Below are positions 1 to 7,830 of a stretch of DNA of 32,785 nt, in pieces. This DNA comes from Terriglobia bacterium (lineage in GTDB: Bacteria; Acidobacteriota; Terriglobia; Terriglobales; Acidobacteriaceae): assembly GCA_020073285.1 (NCBI GenBank), contig JAIQFM010000033.1:1-32785 (forward strand), in the 5' to 3' direction. The position numbers and the translations under genes are program-made. Numbering within the stretch: position 1 is the first letter of the stretch; each line of letters opens with the position of its first letter. The notes beneath the pieces were generated by a model that was not told the origin of the DNA, searched no databases, and saw only the letters and a list, made by a program, of their open reading frames with translations.

Positions 1-902
1 TGCGCGGCGAAGGGAAGGATCATCAGTTCGACGACGGCAAAAATCACGACCAGCGAAGACACCATGATGGGCACAATCGGGCGTGCCTTGATGGCGCTGC
101 CGGTGGCAATCGCCGCCGACACTCCGCAGATCGAGATACCGGACGCCAGCGGCGCCGCCCACTCGCGGCTGAACCCGAAGTACTTGCGCGAAACGAAGTA
201 CACGATCGGCCAGTAGATCAGGTAAGCCTCGACGATGGCGCACGCGCCGCGGAAGATCACGGAAGTGGCAAGCGCCCGCTGCTCCAGCGCGGCGATACCC
301 AGGAACCCGCCTAGGATGACGATCGCCGTCTTAATGTAGAGCTCGGGCCGGATTGCCTCTTTCATGCTTTTGGCGACGCCCGGCAGGAAATTCCCCACGA
401 TCAGGCCCGCCAACAACGCCAGGATGAATCCCGACTCGTTGGTCAGGTTGAGCGACCACGGGATCTTCAGCGCCGCCCGCTTATCGGGAGTCGCTGCGAT
501 GTAGGCGTAGCTTCCAACGAACCAGCACACGTAACTGATGAAGAAAACACCGGTAAAGCCTTTTGCGAAGGATTTAAGGTTGGCGCGCAAGGCTTTCGCG
601 CCCGCCATTAGGATCGCCAGCAAAAATATGTATGTGCCGAGCAGGGAAACCAGCCCCGGCAAGGTTTTGTAAGCTTTTGACGCGGGAGCGAGCGCCTTCG
701 CCGGCGCGGTCCAAACCGCCGTCGTGACTACCCACCCCAGGACATCGGCCCCGAACAACAGGCCGAGAGAAAGTACAAACACCCCCAAACCGATGCACAC
801 CGCCAGCCAGTCTTCGCTGAGCCAGGGTTGTGGCGCAGGCGGAGACGGAGCAGCTTTCGGCGGTGGCGCTGGTCTTGGTGGTGCTTCAACCAACGTTGCC
901 AT
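1..902 (-). CDS. YeiH/PSE-family putative sulfate (anion) exporter, partial
   Basis: The reading frame starts at an ATG whose complement is at 900-902 and runs off the left edge, so about 300 N-terminal residues are visible. The first ~25 residues are Pro/Ala-rich and probably cytosolic. They are followed by several hydrophobic segments, including a long run near residue 35 and a later glycine-rich segment reading SGISICGVSAAIATG. That last segment and the spacing of the helices match the UPF0324/YeiH 'putative sulfate exporter' family. The start lies 3 bp beyond the dsrP stop, so the gene is almost certainly part of the dsr operon. Export of sulfate, sulfite or a related anion produced or consumed by Dsr would fit, but the substrate is inferred from family and context only. 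The C-terminus is not visible. Confidence 0.8.
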   Translation of the reverse strand, partial: MATLVEAPPRPAPPPKAAPSPPAPQPWLSEDWLAVCIGLGVFVLSLGLLFGADVLGWVVTTAVWTAPAKALAPASKAYKTLPGLVSLLGTYIFLLAILMAGAKALRANLKSFAKGFTGVFFISYVCWFVGSYAYIAATPDKRAALKIPWSLNLTNESGFILALLAGLIVGNFLPGVAKSMKEAIRPELYIKTAIVILGGFLGIAALEQRALATSVIFRGACAIVEAYLIYWPIVYFVSRKYFGFSREWAAPLASGISICGVSAAIATGSAIKARPIVPIMVSSLVVIFAVVELMILPFAA

Positions 903-905
903 GGT

Positions 906-2063
906 TCACCTCACCTCGCGTACAGAAACCGTGATCTTGTAGAACACGGTGATCATTAACGCTCCAATCGCCCACACCCCCAGAACGATGGTCCATTCCG
1001 GGGCGGTGGGCGAATATCGAGTGACCGATCCCAGCGGCGAAGGCACGAAGCCGCCGACGATCAGCCCCAGTCCTTTTTCGATCCAAAGAGAAACAAACAC
1101 CAACACCGACGCCGCCGCTAGCACGGTGTCCCGCTCCCGCAGCCTGGGAACCAGCAGCAGGACCAGCGCGACACTTGCCGCGGCGACCGAACTCCACATC
1201 CACGGAACCAGGTGGCGCTGGCCCTCGAGCCCCACGAACAGGAACCGGAAATGCTCCATCTCCTCGGGAATGCGGCTGTAGAAGACCGTGAACAACTCGA
1301 GGAGAACGAAGAACACGCTGATCGACATCGCGTAGGCCACAATTACGCCCAACTTGCGGATGGCCTCCTGCCCGGCGTCGAATGAGGTCAGCCGCCGCAG
1401 CAGCAAGCACAGCAGGATGAGCAACGCCGGCCCGGAGGCGAACGCCGAGGCCAGGAATCGCGGCGCCAGGATTGCCGTCAGCCAGAAGGTGCGGCCCGGA
1501 AGCCCGCTGTACAAGAACGCGGTTACGGTATGAATGCTGACCGCCCACGGGATCGACAGGATCGCCACCGGTTTGATCCAGCGCGGCGCCGGCACTCCGT
1601 TGCGCTCCGCACTCAGCATCACCACCGAAATCACCGCGTTCAGCGCCAGGTATCCGCCCAGCGACACCATGTCCCAGAACATCAGCGAGTGCAGCGTGGG
1701 GTAGCGCAGCACGTTCAGCACCCGCGCCGGCTGTCCCATGTCCACCAGGATGAACAGCATGCACATGGTCACGGACGAAACCGCGAGCAGCTCGCCAAGA
1801 ATCGTGATCTTCTGGAATTGCCGGACGTCATGCAGGTAGTAGGGCAGCACCACCATCACCGCCGACGCCGCCACGCCGACAAAAAACGTAAACTGCGCGA
1901 TGTAGAGGCCCCAGGTAACGTCGCGGCTGAGCCCGGTGACGATCAACCCGTAGCGAAGTTGCCGCAGGTAACAGACGCCGCCCAGCGCGATCAGGACCAG
2001 CAGGAATGCCAGCCAGCCCCAGTACCTGCGGCTGCCGATCATCGCCTTTTCAAGCATGAACAT
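906..2063 (-). CDS. dsrP: DsrP, NrfD-family membrane subunit of DsrMKJOP
   Basis: This is a 385-residue polytopic protein of the NrfD/PsrC family with about ten hydrophobic segments. The first begins near residue 15, and conserved patches such as LFILVDMGQP lie in the quinone-facing helices. In the DsrMKJOP complex DsrP is the integral membrane partner of the periplasmic ferredoxin DsrO and the triheme cytochrome DsrJ, and it exchanges electrons with menaquinone. It directly follows dsrO (6 bp gap), which fixes the identification. Two in-frame starts are possible, two codons apart (MFML or ML), and neither has a strong Shine-Dalgarno sequence, so coupling to dsrO translation is likely. Length is normal for the family. 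Confidence 0.93.
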   Translation of the reverse strand: MFMLEKAMIGSRRYWGWLAFLLVLIALGGVCYLRQLRYGLIVTGLSRDVTWGLYIAQFTFFVGVAASAVMVVLPYYLHDVRQFQKITILGELLAVSSVTMCMLFILVDMGQPARVLNVLRYPTLHSLMFWDMVSLGGYLALNAVISVVMLSAERNGVPAPRWIKPVAILSIPWAVSIHTVTAFLYSGLPGRTFWLTAILAPRFLASAFASGPALLILLCLLLRRLTSFDAGQEAIRKLGVIVAYAMSISVFFVLLELFTVFYSRIPEEMEHFRFLFVGLEGQRHLVPWMWSSVAAASVALVLLLVPRLRERDTVLAAASVLVFVSLWIEKGLGLIVGGFVPSPLGSVTRYSPTAPEWTIVLGVWAIGALMITVFYKITVSVREVR

Positions 2064-2069
2064 AGGCGG

Positions 2070-2834
2070 TCAAATCAAATAGAAAACCGATGGGCCGGTA
2101 CCCAACTCGGGCGTGCGCTGGATCGAATAACGCGCGCGCAACAACTGCCGCACCGTCGATTTCTCATCGTTCAGGTCACCGAACACGATGGCCTTCCGCC
2201 GGCACGCCTCCACGCACGCCGGAACACGCCCGTTCGCCAGGCGTTCCTCGCAAAAATTGCACTTCTCCACCACGCCCTTGGTGCGCGTGGGAAATTCCGA
2301 TGTCAGCTTGCCGATGTGCGGCCGGGGATCGCTCCAGTTGAAACTCCGCGATCCGTAGGGGCACGCCGCCATGCAGTAGCGGCAACCGATGCAGCGATGC
2401 CAATCCATCATCACGATGCCGTCTTCGCGCTTCCACGTGGCCGCCGTGGGACACACGCGCACGCATGCGGGATTGGCGCATTGGTTGCACAGGATCGGCA
2501 GCACGTGTCCTTCAAAGGCCCGCCGCGTGTAATCGGTCTGCTGGAAGGGGAAGACCTTTTCGTATCGCTCTTTCCACACCCACTTCACTTCGCGCTCGCG
2601 CTCGGGGATGTCGGGGACGTTGTGCGCCGCGCGGCATGCATTCAGGCAATCGTCGCAGTCCCTGTCGGCGCGGCATTTCTGGAAATCAATCACCATCCCC
2701 CAGCGCTTGGCCGCCCCTGACGCTTGCGGAGCGGCGGGATCGGCGCCGCCGATCGTCTGCACCGCCTTGGCCGCGCCCGCGCCGGCAGCCGCCAAGCCCG
2801 CTATGCAAAGAAATTCCTTGCGCGTGATCTTCAT
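2070..2834 (-). CDS. dsrO: DsrO, periplasmic iron-sulfur subunit
   Basis: The 254-residue protein has an N-terminal signal-like segment and a ferredoxin core with multiple Cys clusters (CNQCANPACVRVCP, CIGCRYCMAACPYG, and later CNFCEERL and CVEAC). This is the four-cluster pattern of the DsrO/PsrB/NrfC family. DsrO passes electrons between DsrJ and DsrP on the outer face of the membrane. The start is the ATG overlapping the dsrJ stop (ATGA), which gives MKITRKEFL. The frame stays open further upstream, but that part is the dsrJ region read in another frame. The Tat-type signal carries Arg-Lys rather than Arg-Arg at the twin position. The rest of the motif (T-R-K-E-F-L) and the hydrophobic Ala-rich stretch are typical. 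Confidence 0.93.
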   Translation of the reverse strand: MKITRKEFLCIAGLAAAGAGAAKAVQTIGGADPAAPQASGAAKRWGMVIDFQKCRADRDCDDCLNACRAAHNVPDIPEREREVKWVWKERYEKVFPFQQTDYTRRAFEGHVLPILCNQCANPACVRVCPTAATWKREDGIVMMDWHRCIGCRYCMAACPYGSRSFNWSDPRPHIGKLTSEFPTRTKGVVEKCNFCEERLANGRVPACVEACRRKAIVFGDLNDEKSTVRQLLRARYSIQRTPELGTGPSVFYLI

Positions 2835-3232
2835 GGCGTCCTCCGCGCAACGGAGGTCGGATCCACGTGGCAGTCCCAGCAGTACGGCCCCGAGACGGCC
2901 GCGTACTGGTGGCAGCGGTCGCAGAATTCCTTCTTGTTCGTGTGGCACTCGCCCAGGCAAGTGCTGGAGAGGTTCACGCGATATTTTTTCCCGTCGTAGG
3001 CCGTATATGTGAGCCGATCGCTGCGCACCGCGCCTTCCCGCCAATCGGTCAGCAGCTTCATGTGCGACGCGCGCATGAACGCAACCGGCGCCACGCACGC
3101 CTTCTGCCGTTCCGGCAATTTCAACCGCGGCCCCACCGCCGTGGTCTTGGCGTAAGCCGCGTGCCACACGGGAAACGTGACCATCGAAACGAACAGCAGC
3201 AGCCCGATCGCGATCGGCACCCGGTCACGCAT
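2831..3232 (-). CDS. dsrJ: DsrJ, triheme cytochrome c
   Basis: The 133-residue protein has one N-terminal hydrophobic segment (about residues 7-27) that acts as an uncleaved anchor or signal. Three heme-binding sites are packed near the C-terminus: CLGECH (a CX3CH variant), CDRCH and CWDCH. A lone Cys at residue 46 (in KACV) corresponds to the cysteine proposed as an unusual distal heme ligand in DsrJ proteins. Together with the FCDRCHQY...PYCWDCH pattern this is diagnostic of DsrJ. The gene overlaps dsrK by 8 bp and dsrO by 4 bp, which indicates tight translational coupling. DsrJ acts in the periplasm as part of DsrMKJOP. Confidence 0.93.
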   Translation of the reverse strand: MRDRVPIAIGLLLFVSMVTFPVWHAAYAKTTAVGPRLKLPERQKACVAPVAFMRASHMKLLTDWREGAVRSDRLTYTAYDGKKYRVNLSSTCLGECHTNKKEFCDRCHQYAAVSGPYCWDCHVDPTSVARRTP

Positions 3233-4820
3233 GGGTTACCTCCGCTGACAGCGGTTCGCCGCGCAGATCGGTGGTGCGTGGCTTCTCGCCGCGCATGACG
3301 AGAGCGTTGCCGAGCAACTCGTGCACGCCCCCGACTTCCACGCCCGGCGCCCAGTACTCCAGCAGCGTCGGCAGCGTCGCCTTATCGATGGCGCAAATGC
3401 AGGCCAGCAGGTTGACGCCGTGCTTCTCCTGCACATACTTGACCGCGTTGGCGCGGGGGAAGCCGCCGCGCAGGCGCATTTCCAGGTTCTCGTCCGTGCC
3501 CAGGCCGGCGCCGCTGCCGCAGCAGAAAGTCTGCTCCCGGATCGTGTTCTCCGGCATTTCGAAGAACCGGTGGCAGGCGTTGCGGATGATGTAGCGCGGC
3601 TCCTCCAGCAGGCCCATGGAGCGCGCCGGATTGCAGGAATCGTGATAGGTGACCCTCCAGCGGTCGTTGCGCGAGGCATCGAGCCGCAACTTGCCGCTGT
3701 GAATCAGGTCGGCGGTGAATTCGCAGATGTGCACCATGCGCGTCGAGCGCGCGTTCTCGAACTTGGTCCCGGTAATCGGCGACACCGGCTCTTCCAGGAA
3801 GTCGGCGGGGCCGTTCATGGTGTCCATGTACTGGTGAAGCACGCGCCACATGTGGCCGCACTCCCCGCCCAGGATCCACTTCACGCCCAGCCGCTTTGCT
3901 TCTTCGTACACTTTCGCGTTCAGGCGCTTCATCAGCTCATGCGAGCTGAACAGCCCGAAGTTTCCGCCCTCGGAGGCGAAGGCGCTGAAGGTGAAGTCCA
4001 GGCCGATCTCGTGGAACAGCATCATGTAGCCGAGCAGCGTGTAGTAGTGCGGCTCGGCGAAGTAATCGGCCGACGGCATGACGAACAGAATTTCCGCGCC
4101 CTTGCGGTTGATGGGGACGTCGACCCGGATGCCGGTGATCTCTTCCAGTTCGTCGGCCGCGAATTCCAGGCTATCCTTGAAGCCGTGCGGCTGGATGCCG
4201 AGGTGATTGCCGGTGCGGAAGCAGTTCGCCGCCGGCTCCAGCACCCAGTTGGTGTTGCAGCCGATCAGGTTCAGCAGCTCGCGGCCGATCATGGTGATCT
4301 CGGCCGTATCGATGCCGTACGGGCAGAACACCGAGCAGCGCCGGCATTCGGTGCACTGGTAGAAGTAGTAAAACCATTCCTTGACGATGTCTTCCGTCAA
4401 CTCGCGCCCGCCGGCCAGCCGGCCAAAAATGCGGCCAGTCAACGTGAAATAACGGCGGTACACGGAGCGCATCAATTCGGCGCGCACTACCGGCATGTTT
4501 TTCGGGTCGCCGGAGCCGACGTAGAAATGGCACTTGTCGGCGCACGCCCCGCAGCGCACGCAGATGTCCATGAATAGCCGGAACGACCGGTATTTCTCCA
4601 GCCGCTCCTTCATGCCTTCCAGCAGAATCCGTTTCCAATCGGGCGGGAGCTTCCAATCGGCGTCGAAGGGCTGCCAGTCGCGCGGATTGGGCAGGTCGAG
4701 GGCGCGGACGTTCTTGGCCGCGGCGCTATAACAGAAGACGCCCTTGCGGAATTGCACCGCGGGGTCCGTCCAGTTACCGCCCGGCTTTTTCGCCTCAATC
4801 CGCAGAAGCTCTTGTGGCAT
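3225..4820 (-). CDS. dsrK: DsrK, catalytic HdrD-like iron-sulfur subunit
   Basis: The 531-residue cytoplasmic protein has two [4Fe-4S] ferredoxin motifs (Cys 87, 90, 93, 97 and Cys 156, 159, 162, 166). CCG-type cysteine-rich modules follow, with signatures GGECGH, HDSCNPARSMG and FCCGSGAGL. The CCG modules hold the noncubane [4Fe-4S] site of heterodisulfide reductase-type enzymes. In DsrMKJOP this subunit is thought to act on the DsrC trisulfide or disulfide. Its start overlaps the end of dsrM by 26 bp. It differs clearly from the paralogue at 11036-12643, which has its own cytochrome b partner. Confidence 0.95.
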   Translation of the reverse strand: MPQELLRIEAKKPGGNWTDPAVQFRKGVFCYSAAAKNVRALDLPNPRDWQPFDADWKLPPDWKRILLEGMKERLEKYRSFRLFMDICVRCGACADKCHFYVGSGDPKNMPVVRAELMRSVYRRYFTLTGRIFGRLAGGRELTEDIVKEWFYYFYQCTECRRCSVFCPYGIDTAEITMIGRELLNLIGCNTNWVLEPAANCFRTGNHLGIQPHGFKDSLEFAADELEEITGIRVDVPINRKGAEILFVMPSADYFAEPHYYTLLGYMMLFHEIGLDFTFSAFASEGGNFGLFSSHELMKRLNAKVYEEAKRLGVKWILGGECGHMWRVLHQYMDTMNGPADFLEEPVSPITGTKFENARSTRMVHICEFTADLIHSGKLRLDASRNDRWRVTYHDSCNPARSMGLLEEPRYIIRNACHRFFEMPENTIREQTFCCGSGAGLGTDENLEMRLRGGFPRANAVKYVQEKHGVNLLACICAIDKATLPTLLEYWAPGVEVGGVHELLGNALVMRGEKPRTTDLRGEPLSAEVTHA

Positions 4821-5802
4821 GGTCGGCCTCGAGCGGAATATCCGCTGCCTTGAGCTTGGCCCTGAAGTCGTCCTCCCACTCCGCGTAACTGTGGGTTTTG
4901 ACCGGATAGTTCCAGGGGTTCACGTGCCGTTTCGCGCGGTTGTTGTTGGCCAGATTGCGGGTCGGGCTGAGAAACACTCCGCCCATGTGCATGAGCTTGC
5001 TGAAGGGGATGTACGCCGCCAGCACACTGATCAGCGTCAGGTGCACGGCAAACATCGCACCCAGCGCCGCCGGACGCACCGGGTGAAACGCCGCCAGCCC
5101 GAGCGCGAACTGCTTGACGGCGACCACGTCCACGCGGGTCACGTAGCGCATCGACAGGCCGGATGCGGCAATGCCGATCAGCGCCAGCAGCGCGAAGTAG
5201 TCGCTGAACTGCGAAATGTAGCGGACCACCGGGTCGCGGAAGCGGCGCAGCAGCAGGTACGCGAGCGCGCACGCCAACACCATGTCCGAGACGTAGAAGT
5301 CCGGCGCCCCGAGTTGGAAAAAGCCGTCGATGCGTGCCAGCGCAACCACCAGCGCGGGCACCGGCTCGACGAACAGCCGCAGATGTCGTACCAGGATCAC
5401 CAGCATCGACCAGTGAAACGCCAGCGCCGCCAGCCAGAGGTACTTTTGCTCCGAAAGGATCAGCCGTTTTTCGTGGAGCCCTGCCTGGCTGTTGCGGAAG
5501 AGCGAGCGGAAAAGGAGGATTTCCAGCCCCATGCGGCCCAGCACGCCGCTGGTCGTTGAGGGATTCTCCAATGCGGCGCTCTTGATCCAGGGCAGCGATG
5601 TTTGCTGCCCGCAGGTGGTCGGGACGCGAAACGGTACGGGTGCCGCCGCCCATTGCACGACGCGGTAGCAGAAGCCGGCGAGGAAGACGGCAAACCCGGC
5701 GTAAGCGACGACGGCTATCCACGCGCTCCCGCCGATCACCAGTCCCGCCGCCGCGGCCACCATGACCGCGCCGACCGCCCCGAATGAGTACACCACCTGC
5801 AT
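4795..5802 (-). CDS. dsrM: DsrM, cytochrome b membrane subunit
   Basis: The 335-residue protein resembles the gamma subunit of respiratory nitrate reductase, with two N-terminal hydrophobic segments, a cytoplasmic loop and four further membrane helices. Histidines at AFHWSML, VRHLRLF and FAVHLTL are candidates for heme b ligands. The C-terminal section, with NPWNYPVKTHSYAEWEDDF, is typical of DsrM. DsrM oxidises or reduces menaquinol and passes electrons to DsrK. It sits 10 bp after the dsrT-like gene and overlaps dsrK. Length and order agree with the standard dsrMKJOP cluster. Confidence 0.94.
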   Translation of the reverse strand: MQVVYSFGAVGAVMVAAAAGLVIGGSAWIAVVAYAGFAVFLAGFCYRVVQWAAAPVPFRVPTTCGQQTSLPWIKSAALENPSTTSGVLGRMGLEILLFRSLFRNSQAGLHEKRLILSEQKYLWLAALAFHWSMLVILVRHLRLFVEPVPALVVALARIDGFFQLGAPDFYVSDMVLACALAYLLLRRFRDPVVRYISQFSDYFALLALIGIAASGLSMRYVTRVDVVAVKQFALGLAAFHPVRPAALGAMFAVHLTLISVLAAYIPFSKLMHMGGVFLSPTRNLANNNRAKRHVNPWNYPVKTHSYAEWEDDFRAKLKAADIPLEADHATRASAD

Positions 5803-5812
5803 CCTCTTCGCC

Positions 5813-6259
5813 TCACTTGCGTTGCAGCGCCGGACGCGCCCGGGTCTGGCGTCGGATCTCGTTGGCGCGAATCTCCGCGATCTGCTCGCGGCATCGCATG
5901 TACTGGTCGAACGCCATGAGCGCGAGTTGATCGATGCGCGCCTCGATCATCGCCGGCCGCGGCGGATTCGATCCGCGCACGATGGACCGCAGCAGGAACA
6001 CAAACCCGACCGCTTCGCCGGGCGTGAAGTCCTGTACCACGCGAATACGCACGATCGCGTCCAGCGCCGGCGCGATCTTGCCCGCGTCCATGTTGCCCAG
6101 CACTTCCTGTAACAATGCGGCCATGCTGGTGTGCAACGCGTGGCCCACGGGGTTGCGGAATCGATCCTTTTCCTCCGCCAGAAACCTGGCGCTCAGGTCC
6201 GGAAAAGATTCCAGAGTCTGCGCGAACCATTGCTCCACCAGGTCATTACTGCTCGCCAT
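5813..6259 (-). CDS. dsrT: RsbRD N-terminal-domain protein, probable DsrT
   Basis: The 148-residue soluble, mostly helical protein starts at MASSNDLVEQW, with its ATG 4 bp after the dsrC stop. The sequence contains LVEQWFAQTLESFPD, FLAEEKDRFRNPVGH and DAIVRIRVVQDFTPGEAVGF. These are features of the RsbRD_N domain, a globin-like sensor fold found in stress-regulator proteins. A protein of this kind often sits directly upstream of dsrM in dsr clusters and is called DsrT. Its role is not established; it is required for sulfide oxidation in green sulfur bacteria. No STAS domain follows, so it is a stand-alone sensor-like domain. The domain assignment is firmer than the dsrT name. Confidence 0.72.
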   Translation of the reverse strand: MASSNDLVEQWFAQTLESFPDLSARFLAEEKDRFRNPVGHALHTSMAALLQEVLGNMDAGKIAPALDAIVRIRVVQDFTPGEAVGFVFLLRSIVRGSNPPRPAMIEARIDQLALMAFDQYMRCREQIAEIRANEIRRQTRARPALQRK

Positions 6260-6263
6260 GACA

Positions 6264-6581
6264 TCACACGCAGCCCGTTGGTTTGGGCAGTCCCGCCAGC
6301 TTGCACGCGCCTTTGGCCGGCCCGGACGGGAACAACTGATAAATCTCGTTGAGCTTGTATCCCGTCTCCTTGCAGAGCTTCCGCACCATTGGCGCAATGC
6401 CGAACTGGAGATAGTAGTTGCGGATGTAGTTGATCACCTTCCAGTGCCCGTCGGTGAGGTCGGCGATCGCCTCGGTTTGCGCGAAATCCTTGGCCACGTC
6501 CTGGCTCCAGCGCTCGGGTTCCTGCAGAAATCCGTCTTCATCCACTTCGTACATGCGTCCTTCGCATTCGAATACCGGCAC
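6264..6581 (-). CDS. dsrC: DsrC, sulfur-carrier protein
   Basis: The 105-residue protein belongs to the DsrC/TusE family. It ends in GACKLAGLPKPTGCV, so both redox cysteines are present: Cys104 next to last and Cys93 ten residues before it. This two-cysteine arm marks a true DsrC, as opposed to TusE-like proteins with one. I chose the GTG start at 6579-6581 (MPVFECEG), 12 bp after the dsrL stop and preceded by GCGAGG. The frame is open further upstream, but that part overlaps dsrL and would make the protein far longer than the family. DsrC takes sulfur from sulfite at DsrAB as a trisulfide and delivers it to DsrMK. Confidence 0.95.
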   Translation of the reverse strand: MPVFECEGRMYEVDEDGFLQEPERWSQDVAKDFAQTEAIADLTDGHWKVINYIRNYYLQFGIAPMVRKLCKETGYKLNEIYQLFPSGPAKGACKLAGLPKPTGCV

Positions 6582-6595
6582 GGTTCTGACCTCGC

Positions 6596-7795
6596 TTAGT
6601 TCAGCTCGATATAACCGCAAGGGCACGCGTCCGCGCACTTCTTGCAGCCATTGCAGAGTTCGAGCTTGATTTTGTAATGTTCGCCCTTGGGCAGTTTCAC
6701 GAAACAGTTGTTGGTGCAATACATCCAGCAGGTCTCGCAGTCCATGCACATGCCGCACGACATGCAGCGCTTGGCTTCTTCGACGACCTCGGCTTCGGTG
6801 AGGCCGAACTGGATTGCCGGGGCAACCTCGGCGTGCGGCGGCGCCGCCGGATACCAGTCCAGCTTCACCCGCTCCGGCTTGATTACTGGGGCAGGCGCGG
6901 CCTTGCTCTTCGGCTGGCCGCCGGACAGAAATGCGTGAATCGTCTCCGCCACCGAACGTCCCTGGGCGATCGCGGGGCTGATGGTGTTGGCGACGCGCGC
7001 GTCCAGCTCGCTGACTTCCAGGTACGGGCCGGCAGGAGACTCGGGAGCAAGTTCACCTACCGCAACGCCGCCTTCTCCGTCGCGTTTGACGGCGAGCTGC
7101 GATGCCTTCTGCAAACCCATGGCGAAGAAGACGGCGGCATGATCGCGGCGAACCGCGGCGAGGGTTACGTCTCGCCCGATCGCCGAACCGCACGTGATCT
7201 GTACCCCGAAATCGATCAGCTTCTTAATCTCGCCGTCCAGCACCTCGCCGGGGATGACGCTGCGCGGCATGCGATAGCGCATCATGCCGCCCGGTTGCGG
7301 CGCGGCATCGAACACCGTTACCGAGTAGCCGCGGCGCGCCAACTGGTACGCGCACGAGAGTCCCGCCGGTCCGGCGCCCACGATCGCCACTTTTTCGGCG
7401 ACCGCGCCGTTTGACTTGGTGAGTTTGAACCCGTGCGCGATCGCGTAATCGCCCAGGAATCGCTCGATCAGGTGAACCGCGACTGCGCCATCCTTCGCCT
7501 TGCGGTTGCACCCGAGCTCGCACGGGTGCTGGCAAGTCCTGCCGCAGATCGCGGGAAACGGATTGCGCTCGGCGATCCGCTGCCATGCCAGCTCGAACGC
7601 CTGCGCCGGCGTTCGTCCGTGCGCCGACGCCTGCGCCATGCCGACCAGCACATCGCGGATCTCATTGCCGTGCGGACAACGGTCCGCGCACGGCGGCGTC
7701 ATTTCCACATAACGGGGGCGCAACGGGCTGATATCGCCAGACCCCGCTGTCGCCCCCTTGATCGCCGGCTTCTTGACTTCCTTGAACAGACCCAT
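6596..7795 (-). CDS. dsrL: DsrL-like iron-sulfur flavoprotein lacking its NAD(P)H-binding domain
   Basis: The 399-residue protein carries the N-terminal DsrL/GltD Fe-S domain (Cys 36, 40, 84, 88, 92, 96) and an FAD motif GAGPAG at 140-145. The C-terminal diferredoxin has cysteines from 344 to 392, including LELCNGCKKCADACPCGYIE, which is characteristic of DsrL. Known DsrL proteins have roughly 600-660 residues and act as NAD(P)H:acceptor oxidoreductases partnering DsrAB. Here the pyridine-nucleotide domain that should follow about residue 230 (a GGGNTA-type Rossmann motif and more than 200 residues) is absent. The sequence jumps from AVFFAMGLQKASQL to the last helix of the FAD domain (ISPAIAQGRSVAETIHAFL). 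The frame is intact across the join. It is either a genuine short form that takes electrons from another donor or a deletion. Confidence 0.85.
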   Translation of the reverse strand: MGLFKEVKKPAIKGATAGSGDISPLRPRYVEMTPPCADRCPHGNEIRDVLVGMAQASAHGRTPAQAFELAWQRIAERNPFPAICGRTCQHPCELGCNRKAKDGAVAVHLIERFLGDYAIAHGFKLTKSNGAVAEKVAIVGAGPAGLSCAYQLARRGYSVTVFDAAPQPGGMMRYRMPRSVIPGEVLDGEIKKLIDFGVQITCGSAIGRDVTLAAVRRDHAAVFFAMGLQKASQLAVKRDGEGGVAVGELAPESPAGPYLEVSELDARVANTISPAIAQGRSVAETIHAFLSGGQPKSKAAPAPVIKPERVKLDWYPAAPPHAEVAPAIQFGLTEAEVVEEAKRCMSCGMCMDCETCWMYCTNNCFVKLPKGEHYKIKLELCNGCKKCADACPCGYIELN

Positions 7796-7830
7796 GAGCC
7801 CATTCCCGCCGCCGCGGGCCTCCCGCGAGA

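Noticed and set aside
6582-6758. A longer N-terminus for DsrC
   Set aside because: The extension lies entirely within the dsrL coding region, looks like an off-frame translation and would exceed the family length by more than half.
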